NCBI RefSeq assembly: GCF_032062135.1
Contig: NC_092859.1
Coordinates: 107,648,222 to 107,712,221, forward strand
Direction: 5' to 3'
DNA: 64,000 bases
Origin: Pyxicephalus adspersus
Taxonomy: Eukaryota; Chordata; Amphibia; Anura; Pyxicephalidae
Below, one piece after another: positions 11,967-22,630 of this stretch (its first letter is position 1; each line of letters starts with the position of its first letter). Made by a program: the position numbers and the translations under genes. A model generated the notes under the pieces. The model was given only the letters and a program-made list of their open reading frames with translations, was not told the DNA's origin and ran no database searches.

Positions 11967-12764
11967 TAAACATATAACTGTTATCTGAATTTTTATTCTG
12001 AAAGCATGAACGTATCTTTTAAAAAGCACAAAATACCATACACATATATTTACCATTATTTTCTCTAATTCTTTCTATGGATAAATGGGTATAACTTTAC
12101 ACTAGTACTAGTACTAAAGGTTTTCTCAAGCCTTTCAATCTATGTAACATCTGTGGTTAATTGTGACCAGGCAAAGTCAGACAAAATATGCATGTTGTAG
12201 AAATGATGCAAACTAAATAAACAGAGGCAATCAGTGCATAAAATAAATGGTGGATAATGAGAAACAGGTGGGAGTAGAAAATATGTATCAGATCATAGTG
12301 AATGTTCATTGTAAGTACATTGGAACAGGAACATTCTAATAGGCAGGGTGTGGAGCAGTTCCAGGGGACAGTTAGACCTTTATAAAAACGGGCACGCATT
12401 TTGTATTTATCTTAGTTTCCATCATTTGAGCTTAAATTATTTCATTCTTTGTACTGAAACTCAGCAATAAGCTGTGAAATAAATGCACAGCTGTCTGTGT
12501 TTTGAAAAAAAAACACAACGTTTTTTCTTGTAACAACTTCTGTGTTTGCTGATTTGTGGCCACAAAATTGGACCACCAGTGGTCTCTGGAGACCTTGTGG
12601 CTGTCCTCAACTTTTGTTTAAGGTTTAAGGAGTATCTAATGCCAAAGATTCATCTTTTTTTTAGATAGAATAGGAAAGGGGTAGAACTGTTGTTATGTGT
12701 TTATTCCTGTCTAACTGCATAGGAGATTCTCCAGTACTAATCTATAACTTAACTGCTGTCACTA
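11967..12764. other. Non-coding sequence with a small hairpin
   Basis: No gene is seen. A short inverted repeat GGTCTC-TG-GAGACC lies near 12580 and could be chance. Confidence 0.45.
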
Positions 12765-12987
12765 TGGCGCTGATTTATTAAAGCTCTCCAAGGCTGAGGA
12801 TACACTTTGAACAGTGAAGCTGGGTGATCCAGCAAACCTGGAATGGATCTGGTCCAGGATTGAAAACATTTGCTAACAAATAGCCAATGACTTTTAGGAT
12901 AGCCATTCCAGGTTTGCTGGATTATCCAGCTTCACTGCTGAAAGTGTATTCTCTCCAGCTTTGGAGAACTTTAATAAATCAGGCCCA
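12765..12987. mobile_element. Palindromic (foldback) MITE, full copy
   Basis: The element begins near TGATTTATTAAAGCTCTCC and ends with the inverse, GGAGAACTTTAATAAATCA. Matching inverted blocks follow inward: the GATACACTTT/AAAGTGTATT block, the CAGTGAAGCTGGGTGATCCA/TGGATTATCCAGCTTCACTG block and CAAACCTGGAATGG/CCATTCCAGGTTTG. The two arms of about 90 bp leave a short middle. There is no coding capacity. A TA target duplication is possible but not certain, so I leave the superfamily open. Confidence 0.75.
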
Positions 12988-14460
12988 ATAAGAGGAGCTA
13001 TGAGGAAATCCAACTAACAGGGGACATTTATTTCTATGACTGGTGGACCTAAATAAAAATCTCCCCAAATTAACCAAATACAGAAAAAAACTAAAGAGGA
13101 TGTTTATTATTCCTTATCCCTTTCAACAGACTATTATGTTAGTTTTAGATATACTTTACAACCTAACTTCAAAATTCAAAAAAAGAAACTTCTCTTTCAG
13201 TGGGGACATACCTGCTTTACAATGGCTATATGTTCATATAGGTCTGGGGGTGTATACAGCAAGTTTATATACCCCAAATCCTTCATTCCCAAAGGATTCT
13301 AATCAGTGTGACCTATAGTAGTCTTTTTCATAAGACACTCCAAGCAATGGTTGCAGACACTAACAACTTCCCCTACAATGTGGGTCCAATGCTCTAGTAC
13401 TGTAAGGACGAAAAATTTAGATGGAAGAAGAATTGTGCTGACTGTGGGAGATGTAGGGAATGAATTGAGTGAGCTTTTTGTTTACATAGCCCAAATGTGC
13501 ATGTATTTAAATCTCTATGAAGTGTTTAAAACAAAAGATAAGTAATCCAAAGGCTTGATGGCGCAGACAGTAATTCCAATCTGCAAAACTTGCCTCAGTT
13601 GTGTAAATCGATTTGTGTTCTGTGTCATTCAACCCATTTCCTTTGAGTCTATACTGTTATAACCCACCTCACAGGTGGAGACACCATCATGTTGACTTGG
13701 GCTTTAATCTGTGCTGAATTATCCCTGTTCACTTAGAACAATGGGTTATTACTCTGCAAGGAGTCCTTCATTTAGCTTAGTGAATGTAGTAAAATTTATT
13801 TGCATGAATAGTCAATCACCTGGAAGGAATTGTAAAAGAACATTACTTTTTTCTTGTAAATTGTTGGATGGCTGAACTCAAAATTTCATTGTGAATTTCA
13901 AGTGAAAATCCCCTTGAAGAGTGATGATTCACTTTGCAGGTTAACAACCCACACTCCTTTAATAAATCAACCAAATTGTCTCTGGTATCTAGCTTTTTGT
14001 TCTTCATGGGACATGCAGTGTACACAGAATCAAGAGCAAGAGAAATTCCTGGCTAAGGGGACACTTCCATAAGTATCAGTCTTCTTGACACCCCACCCCT
14101 ACTCACCTCCATGTCATTACCGAACATGGAGATGGCAGAATTAGGTCTCAGCTTTCCCCTAAACAGGGAGGTATTCTGCCATTGTTTTCCAGGTTTGCTT
14201 TTTTTATGACAAGACCCTTTAAAAATATAGTAAAACAATATCATTGAAATGTAATGAAATCTACCATAACTCAGGCCACAATATAGTAAGCCAAGCATTG
14301 CTGTTAAGAATTTATTAAAATACAATCCATATTGTTTTAGAATTGTCATGTATATTGAGCGCTAATTACATTTCTTGATATTCCTCAAAAATTCATCCCA
14401 TCAACGTGCCTGTTTTGTACTTTGTTTTTACAATTTTTTCACTTTCATAGTAAAACTAAA
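12988..14460. other. Non-coding sequence, nothing recognised
   Basis: Short ORFs on both strands, up to 98 codons (14053-14349, -), lack splice signals and family resemblance. No repeats were recognised. Confidence 0.5.
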
Positions 14461-14640
14461 TTGTATTGGCTGTGCAGTTTTCCTGTGACCCTCCTAGCCT
14501 TTAGCTTGCTGCTCTTTTTAATTCATTCTGTTCTGTTGACTAATGATGTAATTAGACATGGGAAACAGCACTGGTTAATATAATGTAATTAACACCTGCA
14601 GGTGGGCTGAAGTATCATATTTCTTATCTGTTATTAGATA
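14461..14640. promoter_or_regulatory. Possible conserved enhancer-like element
   Basis: The block holds homeodomain-type cores (TTAATTC, TAATGATG, GTAATTAG, GTAATTAA) within about 80 bp. Next to them is a perfect 12-bp palindrome CACCTGCAGGTG at 14593-14604, which is two E-boxes (CACCTG and CAGGTG) back to back. Such dense clustering is common in vertebrate developmental enhancers. No conservation data were available, so this is a motif-based guess. Confidence 0.3.
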
Positions 14641-14881
14641 TAGTTGTTACACAAATGTCTTGCTTTATGTACATTTTCTATTTAACTTAACAAATTTCAT
14701 TATCTCTAGTATTTGTTTAGTGACACCAGATACAAAGTTTTGTCAAACTATAGTGTGCTGGTAAATCAGAGAGCAAAAATATAAAATAAATTAGCACATA
14801 CAGAGGCATTTGTGAAAAGGAGCACATACTTTTTTTTTCAGTTTTTTACAATTTCTTTCCTCTTTTTTTATGCTACTATAG

Positions 14882-14952
14882 AAAATATGTGGACTGCTGT
14901 CATTGAGCTGTCTTTAAAATACGATCAGTGTCTGGCTGTCATGATGATGCCG
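14882..14952 (+). CDS. Possible short exon, weak evidence
   Basis: A very long pyrimidine tract (14830-14875) leads to CTACTATAG, and 71 bp later there is a donor GTAGGC at 14953. One frame is open (start phase with two leading bases), encoding a peptide that contains WTAVIELSLKYDQCLAVMMM. A 71-bp stretch open in one of three frames is not unusual by chance, so the evidence is the strong acceptor plus an acceptable donor. Its phase does not join directly to the exon at 8606. It may be a cryptic or non-coding exon. Confidence 0.22.
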
Positions 14953-15177
14953 GTAGGCCAATGATATGGATCAGATATGTCAATAAGACTTTATGACTTA
15001 ACTCTCACTGTAGTTGCTGCAGTATTCAAGTTAGTGGCCCTGTAAGTGTTGCATCCATTTGAACCAGCATGTTAGGACAGGGATCAGCAATTGCAGTCTG
15101 TGTATGTCTTTCTGCTTATGGTTCCTTTCAAATTAGGTATTTATATTAAGAACTGTTGTAGCCCATAGGTACAATCT

Positions 15178-15518
15178 TTGTGTAAACTCTATGTAGATCT
15201 GTGCAAAGCTTACACAGAATTAATGAACATCCCCCGCATGACAATGTTGTTGGCTGGCCATTGTTGGCTCAAGAGCTGTGCACTTCATAGTGGGGGAAAG
15301 ATCACATGTTCTCCCATACCCACAAATACCAAGTATTTACAAGGGCTCCAAAAGGCCCCCATGGGCTTTCCTTGCCCTGTTATAAAACATGCTTGAACGA
15401 ATTGGACCTGAGTGCCTTCAATTCATTGACAAAGGGGGAGAGTTCCCCACAGACTCCCTGTGGACCCATATATTGGTCATTCCAAAGTACCCATCCCCTT
15501 GGGCACGCTACTGGCTGA
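15178..15518 (+). other. GC-elevated segment with overlapping ORFs, unknown
   Basis: Two + frames of 70-72 codons (15178-15396 and 15306-15518) overlap in a C-rich patch. The peptides are rich in P, H, C and T and match no family that I know. It could be an old repeat or a frameshifted pseudogene; no poly-A tail or target duplication was seen. Confidence 0.2.
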
Positions 15519-15568
15519 TTTCATTGCTCAACCTGTACCTGAAACTTTTTTCCTAAAGGTGAATGTGA

Positions 15569-15860
15569 AGGGGGGCAGCACAATTACTAGGCCAGCACTA
15601 TTGCCTTTGCAGTATTAGGGTCCTGGGTTTGAATTTTAGCCAGGATACTATCTCCCAATGTTTGTTTGGGTTTCCTCTCACATTCCTAAAACATGCAAGT
15701 TTATTTGCCTTTCCCATAAATTGACCTTAGACTTTGTTTACATGTGACTATGGATAGATTGTGAGCTCTTCTGGGGGATTGTTAGTGACATGGCTAGGAC
15801 TTGGTAAAATGGTATGTAATATGGTGTTGCTATATAATTACAAGATGATGATAATAATGG
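15569..15860 (+). repeat. L2-type LINE 3' end, longer diverged copy
   Basis: In order it contains GGCAGCAC, AGCACTATTGCCTTTGCAG, GGGTCCTGGGTTTGAATTTT, GGGTTTCCTCTCACATTCC, AAACATGCA, AAATTGACCTTAGAC, GATTGTGAGCTCTTCTGGGG, a degraded GTTGCTATATAA box and GATGATAATAAT. This block order is the conserved 3' region of L2/Maui-type LINEs in fish and amphibians. It reaches further upstream than the other copies here, and no reverse transcriptase sequence precedes it. Confidence 0.7.
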
Positions 15861-17443
15861 AGAGGTGGGGAGCATGGTGAAGATGAAGAAGGAGGAAAGG
15901 GAAATCACAGGTAAAGTTTAAGACTTTACCTGAGTATATATAATCCTGAGAAGCATGCCAGTTTTAGTTTGGCCAAAAGTGTGTTGAACTTCATGTAAAG
16001 GAAGCAATACATGGTGTGATGTGGTCTCGCAGACTATATATTTTATAGGTAGGCTATATTGCAAAACCCAGTGGTTTAGTTTTGATAAAAACATGTTTAA
16101 TACCATATTATATTTATCCTTGCATATTAAAACATACAGTCAGCCCATGCAAGAAACATCTGTAATGAACTGCATTTTAGCTTGTGCAGGTCTTATTTTT
16201 CCCCTGTGAAGACACTAATGGTATGCCATAAAGATTTATAGCTTGGAAATCATCATTCTTTCATGTTGCTTTGTGTTTAACATTGGTGAGAAAAGTAAGC
16301 TTTCAAAGCACTTCAGCAGGCAGCAAGTGAAGTAGTGCTGTGTTCTAATAAAGTGCTCTGTTATCATGTGGATCGCCTCGGTGTTCCTGGCCTGATGACC
16401 TCTCAAAGTAGAGAAATTCATTACATCTCAAGGCTTGACTCTCTTGTAATAGCCTGTCAGGTGTTTAGGGATGCAGATGAAGTCTTATTGTGATTATGGT
16501 TTCTAGGATTAAAAATTCAGAAATCACAGTTTTTCATAAATCGGGATCATGCACAGAAATGTGACTGCTGTGGAATTTTTTATCAGGACGTTTTTATAGA
16601 CTTCTGAGGTTCCAAATGGCTTGCTGCACAAAGGATGAGTACATAAAGTACATGAAAAATGTAATGAAGCTAGGGAAATGAAATGTTGCTGCTGGCTACT
16701 GTGAACGTAGCACTTAATACAGATGTAATACAGTCATTCACAGAGGTTGCACAATTGCATTTTACAAGTGCACATCTTGCCTGAGACACTTTATTATTCA
16801 CCAAAAATAGAATTTACATCTTTCTTTTAATGTTTCTAATCCTGAACCTTCACTTGACTTTCCACTAGAAGCTGAGCTTTCAACACTCAGAAATGTGATA
16901 TTGGAAATGTTGAATAAACATGAATGCATTTATTTAGAAGTGTATTTTTTTGTGTTGTGGTTAATATGAATGGTTTAAAAAGGTTTGTGATTATTCTAAA
17001 GGTTGACTTTGCTGAACTGGAATTTTCAGCCATAGACACTATGACTAGGTCTGCATGTTTTCTTTTGAATGAGCTCTTTCCATTTAAAGTAGTCAGTACA
17101 ATGCGAAACATTGAGAAAAGGCAATATTGAAATACAAGCAATGAAAAGAAAACACGCAATGAAAAGACTATGCACAAAACAATAGCAGGAGCTGCAAAGA
17201 AAACAACATGCCGAGAAGCTGTAAAAAAGAAAACAGCCAAAAAATGGACTCATTTTAAACCGGAACTGAATTATCTTTGCCTTCTTGCTATTTCTGGCAT
17301 GTAAGCATCAAACATAAAGAAACAAACGATAACAGGATAAAAAAATGTACTCCAACCCTAAAAAAGTTGAAAAATCACTTGGGCTCAGCTTCATCCCTTT
17401 TCAGACCCAGTACCACAGATTGTGTATGGGCATCTGTATACAC
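15861..17443. other. Non-coding sequence, nothing recognised
   Basis: The ORFs at 16887-17253 (-) overlap in two frames and encode low-complexity F- and C-rich peptides. They reflect A-rich sequence on the + strand and not genes. Confidence 0.5.
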
Positions 17444-17592
17444 AGCGAGGGCCATTCCCACCCCTGACAACTATCAGCCAAAGGGAACCCTCCCCACTGT
17501 GTACATTAGTACCATTAACCCTGTTGTTAATGTACACAGTGTGAAGTATTTCCACTGGCCTATAGTTGTTAGGGATGGGAGGCTTCCCACTA
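17444..17592. repeat. Long imperfect hairpin (inverted repeat)
   Basis: An inner perfect 14-bp pair, CACTGTGTACATTA (17495-17508) and TAATGTACACAGTG (17528-17541), encloses a 19-bp loop. Outside it, CCCACCCCTGACAACTAT (left) pairs with ATAGTTGTTAGGGATGGG (right), with further partial pairing to about 17444 and 17592. The arms are roughly 65 bp. It is probably a foldback MITE, although a transcript could form a pre-miRNA-like or hpRNA-like stem. The 106-codon ORF that runs through it is not supported as a gene. Confidence 0.65.
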
Positions 17593-18985
17593 TTTAGTAT
17601 CTATGGGATGCTTACTGTTTTCAAATAGAAAAGAAGATGCTAGAATGCTTGGATAGACTAGGCAGATATTCCTATCACATACTTTTGGTAAATGGAAACT
17701 TGAGTATACAAAGATGCTGCAGTGGATGTGATGATCATACGATTGTTGTATCATCACCAACTTGGAAGTGAATTCAAATGAATGTGAATCTAAACATTAA
17801 ATGTGAACAGAAATGTTTATTTCATCAATCAGGTTTTGGCAGAAAAAAAGTAATTTAGTTTAGCGAACAAAGTGATGATATAACTAAAACAATAGTGACA
17901 GATGTAAGGTATTAAAGCAGAGTTTAAGGAAAATATATATAAAAATGGAAATACATGTAGCTGGCAAATCATTTGCAATGCTGTTTATCTCCTATGTTAC
18001 CTGGTTTAACATTTTAGTTTCATGTGTCACCTGACTGTTTACTGGATTGGTATTCGGCTCTGAAAATATGAGAATTCATCATCCTTTGAGCATGCTGAAA
18101 AGAGGTGATTCTGTTTGATGGTGGATCTGGACTGGTAGACCTGCCCTAAGAAGAACAGCCAGAAGAGGACAAAAGACTGGTCAGCTTTAGGCCCCCCTGC
18201 AGCTGATATTTTCTGAAATACTAATTTCCCATCCCATGCTCTCTACTGTGTCTATATGTGGTATTGGCCATCTTGGTGGAGGCAGCACTTTTTTGCATAT
18301 ATCAGACCTGCTTGATGTTCGGCAATCTAATGACTGGTGGGGGAATGTTCAAGTAGCAGCAGAAGAGGTTTTGAATAGCACAATTTTTTTTTAAAATGCA
18401 GCTTTCTCTTAGGCAAGAAGCAGCACATTGGTAATATCATAAAATCTTACCCTAGATATAGTAAGCAAATGATCACTTTAAAGGTGGACTCTGACAGTGG
18501 TGGAATAAAGAACAGATACATTTTTAGACAGACTTGAATATACCCATAGATTAGTGCTTTGATGATTAGGTAAATTGGTAAATTAAAGTAAACGGGTTAG
18601 GTAGGGTAGACAAGTGCAGAGCAACATCAATTACGTAAACATTTCTGCAAAGAAAATGCTAGTAAAAAAGTTAAAAAAAAAAACATCCCCTAAGTGTACA
18701 GGATGATGAAGTAAAGATTCTGTGGTTCCTATTGAAGTTGGGAAGAACTCACAATATTCTTAGCAAACAATCGTACACACGCTACCATCCTTAGTTAAAG
18801 CTGACATGTATCTGCGTAATTCATTATGCTAAATTAAAAAAAAAAAAGGAAACTTAATTTTAGGTTCAGTGATTTCTAGGTCTATTCGCAATGCAGGAAG
18901 ATCATGGCTGGTGGAAGGATGCTGAGCTCCATTAGCATCTACCTGCAATAAATAGCACTTACCAATACACAGCTTTCATTTGACC
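17593..18985. other. Non-coding sequence, nothing recognised
   Basis: There is no ORF over 60 codons and no repeat that I can name. It contains poly-A-like runs near 18670-18685 and 18834-18848. Confidence 0.5.
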
Positions 18986-19089
18986 CTTTTCATACCACCA
19001 TGAAATAATTTTGGGGTATGTTAATGTACAGTAATTAGCTTTCATACCACCATGAAAAAACCTTGGGGTACTTTAATGTGCAGTAATTA
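18986..19089. repeat. Two-copy tandem repeat, 52-bp period
   Basis: The unit TTTCATACCACCATGAAA... TTGGGGTA...TTAATGT.CAGTAATTA occurs at 18988-19037 and again at 19040-19089 with about 7 mismatches in 50 bp. It is a local duplication of moderate age. Confidence 0.9.
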
Positions 19090-19943
19090 TAGTAGTCATC
19101 TTTGAGTAGTAAGAAGGAAAGACTCAGGTATGTGGTAATATATGTTCTAGCCCAAGCTTGTTATGTGATTTGTTTGTGAAAACATAACTGGAAAATAAAA
19201 AAAAGTAGTTAGTAAAGCTATAAAGACAACCTGAGGATATGTAATCATGGTATTGAAAAGAAGGTGTGACTTTATGAAGAATTTCTACGTTAATAATAAC
19301 AATCACAGATACCGCTCCTGCACTTTCTTATTTTCAAGGAGTTTGTGATGTCTGCTGAAAAAATGTGTTTGGACTGAATCCCCAACATCCTGAAGGCAAA
19401 TGTCCCTGTAATAAAGGGCATGTGCGTGTTTACAAGCAGCTGTATGTAAATCAAGGCATCACTGACATTTGGTACCTGACAGTTTTCAGTGAATATTTAT
19501 TTGTATGTTTTAGTTACAGAAAGCTAAAAAGCTTTTTACATTTATAATATGATGAGAATTGGACTGAAAGTCACGTCTTTGATGGGAGTTAACATTATTT
19601 GAATAGGTATGACTTATGCATTATAAATTTTAAAATGTGGTTGTCCTGCTATCCCTAATGTGCCATGGCTGTTTCTTTTTTTCATTTTGTTTATGTCCTT
19701 TAAGTAATGGAAGTTTAGCATCTCATGCAGGCATTACCTTGAGAGTCTGCATGCAAATGTAGCCTGCCTAGGAATGTCCAATCTTCTAGATTAGTATCCA
19801 CCCATCAAGGCATTTTGATTTGTGCATAACGCCTCCCAAGGACATTCTGCTGCTTGTTGCGTGTTAAAGGTTTTTGAGAAGCACCCTAGCCTCTCCCACT
19901 GGCCATGATCTCATTGCATTGCATAGAGAAGCACAAAGATATA
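19090..19943. other. Non-coding sequence, nothing recognised
   Basis: Only two 60-codon ORFs occur, without splice support or recognisable content. Confidence 0.5.
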
Positions 19944-20035
19944 TGGTCTGATTTATTAAAGCTCTCCTAGACTGTGGAAGATTGACTATCATGTGAGAAC
20001 CTGGGTGATCCAGAAATCCTATGTGATGAGAATGA
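19944..20035 (+). mobile_element. Palindromic MITE, left-arm fragment
   Basis: TCTGATTTATTAAAGCTCTCC is followed by ATGTGAGAACCTGGGTGATC and CAGAAATCCT, matching the left arm of the copies at 42781 and 49843. The right arm is missing. Confidence 0.6.
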
Positions 20036-21708
20036 AATCATTGTTATTTTAACTGCATTTTATTGGAAATGGGAGAGAAAGAAGGGTTGCAACCTTTGAC
20101 AATTCTGTGCCCAAGAAGTTCTATTTATTGAAACCTCTAGTTCACTGCACATGGTAGTAATTATTCTACATTAGACAGATTGGTTCATTGAATACAAATT
20201 GTAGGTTACATATTATCTTTTTCCAGGTGTGTAGCATTTTGTGAGTACATTAGTGACACTTCAGAGGAATCTCAATACTATTAAAAAATGCAATCTCACA
20301 AACCTTTATACATGGTTGAAGCTCCACTAAGATATATGATAATATGTATTTAATATGTTTAACATTATGCTAAACAGCATTGTTGTATTTAAAATGTCAT
20401 TATTAGAAATGGTATTCTTGTTATTCTACAGATTACAGTATCATACCCCCACCAGTTATCAGATCAGCAAACATCATATAATATTTATGTTTATTTAGTT
20501 TTTTAAATTCATGTAAACTCCCATTGGTGTTGTTGAACTTTTGCCTTAATTGGCAAGTATGCTGAGTATATTTGCTGAATATTGCACACACCTACATTTT
20601 TCATGGATGGGTCGAGTATTCTGTCATTGCTGCATCCCCTAAAACTAGATGTATGACTAGGTATGTATCACCTACCTAAGTAAGTTCATACTGAATTGTG
20701 ATACTCCTCTCTCTTTTTTCCATTATTTCATGTACTGTAGGTTACAAGTACAAAAAAATGCAGAATTTTTAGGCAGATGTAAAAAAACACAAATTAATCC
20801 ACCTTTGTACTAATATATTATTAGATTTTTTTTATAATGGCAAGCATTTGTGAGTACCTGAATTTGACTTGGTATTAGTCTTTTACAGTCGCTGTACAAG
20901 TGTTAGAGTAAGAAGCAGCACAGGTGAGCCAGTCAAAGAATCATGTTGATTGGAAGAGAAAGCAAAGTGACAAAAAGACAAGCTTATCAGTGTGCTCCTT
21001 CTCTTTTCATTGTTTAGTTACAGCATGGAGCAGGTCTAGAGCCTTGGCTTGGAGAAACTCAACTGTGCTATATATTATTTTTAAAACAAAAAACTTCTCC
21101 GCATATATGCTAGCCAGTAATGACTGGTGGTTTGTTACTCAGCAGAGTGGAACACACACAAGCACTTAGCATTTTTGTGATATAAAACATTATCAAGATG
21201 TGAGTTCTTCCAGATTATATGCATGTAGAAACCTGTGGGAAGAATGCAACATCATGAATATTAATAAGTGTTCCATTTATTATATGTGTTTTACTACTTT
21301 ACAATGTCATTATAGCCAAGGAAAAATGTTTTTTGCATAATTACATTAGGTGTATATATTTCTATAATCATAAACTACTTTAGAATTATTTCCTATTAAT
21401 ATCAGATATCATTGTTTAAAAAGAATATTGACAAACAATAGTCAATAGCTGACAAGGGAATAATTCATTAACTTTTTCTCATTTTAGTAAATCATTTATT
21501 AGGCTACTAAAATAAAATTATTATAATAATAATAATAATCAACATTAATATTTACCTTAAGGTGTTCACAAACCCAAGACTTTTTCATTTACAATAGACT
21601 GGGGGCTTTGAAATCAGCCTAGAGTAAAAGTTTACTCCAGGGTTTATCAATGTTTATTGTTTATTCTGGCTGAGTAACTTAGTTCCTAGATAAGAAACTT
21701 GTGCATTA
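20036..21708. other. Non-coding sequence with a short (TAA)n tract
   Basis: A TAATAATAATAATAAT run lies near 21523-21540. The 81-codon ORF at 20924-21169 has no splice or family support. Confidence 0.5.
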
Positions 21709-21978
21709 GGCTGCGTACACACGTCCAATGGCTTTCGTCTGATAATCGGCTCACCGCCCATATTGGACGAGAATCTGGCGTGTGTACAGCGCCCGCCATC
21801 CATGGACGACGAATGATCCTAATGAAAGCGAAGGGGGAGAGCACGCAGCAGGGTGCTGCTCCATCGTTCTCCCCCTCCCCTCTCCATAGAGCACAACGGT
21901 GTACAGCACTCGTTCATGCATCGTGCAGTCCTTAGTCATTGCAAAGGATCTCGAAAGATTGCACGTGTGTATGTAATC
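21709..21978. mobile_element. Harbinger-like MITE, 270 bp
   Basis: The left end GGCTGCGTACACACGTCCAAT and the inverted right end GATTACATACACACGTGCAAT correspond. The flanks are TTA (21706-21708) on the left and TGA on the right, compatible with a mutated 3-bp duplication. The ends resemble those of the element at 11195, but the interior is different: GC-rich and C-rich, with no ACGATCGT words. It has no transposase, and the ORFs overlapping it on both strands are incidental. Confidence 0.65.
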
Positions 21979-22392
21979 TGATGTATATCTTACAAGCATT
22001 ATACTGCCTTTATATTTCATTATTGTAAAACGTATCTTTTGACTCATCAATAAAGCTTATTTTTTGGGGGCAAAAAAAGAATAGAATGGAGAACGGTGAC
22101 CATTGTGACCAAATTATTGAAAGTCCGGCTAATGCATCCCTGCTCAGTTGGTGGACATCATTGTTCTTCTAACCCTCCTATAACATGCTGGTATAGGGAA
22201 ACCTAAGGCATGCCTGCTTTTTTTTTGCTATAGTTCTGGTATTTACCCAGCAGGATGTGCCCATGGGCTTTCTATGATGTATCATCTGTCAGACTCTGTT
22301 GACTCTGAGAGATCCAGAGAGCAGAATCATATACATCATAAGTTTTCCTTGTATGTCTGTTGACTAGCCAGTCACTGATGTTTTTCTTAGTT

Positions 22393-22630
22393 TACCAAAC
22401 ATCCCAAGACGGTGCCTGGAAAAGTTTTTTCGGAGTTCCGGGCCTGAGGATCTTGACCCCCTGGTCCCACCATGGTACCAAAAATGACCTCACCCACCCT
22501 GATCTTGGCACTTTCATGGATATCACTGGGGACACTGAATCAGCACATGAACTTCCATCAGTGGAAACCACCAGATGCCAAATCTCAGTGTACAACTGAT
22601 GGTGGTTTGAATTCAGAGGAAATAGCAAAC
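22393..22630 (+). other. Possible decayed coding fragment, unrecognised
   Basis: A GC-elevated patch follows a good acceptor (TGATGTTTTTCTTAG, ending at 22391). One + frame is open to 22599 and contains KNDLTHPDLGTFMDITGDTE; a second + frame reads LEKFFRSSGPEDLDPLVPPW before a stop near 22488. Switching from the second frame to the first near that point would give one continuous protein-like reading, as in a frameshifted pseudogene. No donor was found. I do not recognise the peptide. Confidence 0.25.

Noticed and set aside
15600..15640. tRNA-like B-box (GGGTTTGAATTTT)
   Set aside because: It belongs to the conserved L2-type 3' region and no tRNA cloverleaf can be formed around it.
16887..17253. 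Overlapping minus ORFs rich in F and C
   Set aside because: They are low-complexity and derive from A-rich plus-strand sequence.
21699..22050. ORFs on both strands (78 and 99 codons)
   Set aside because: They overlap the Harbinger-like MITE at 21709 and have no splice support.
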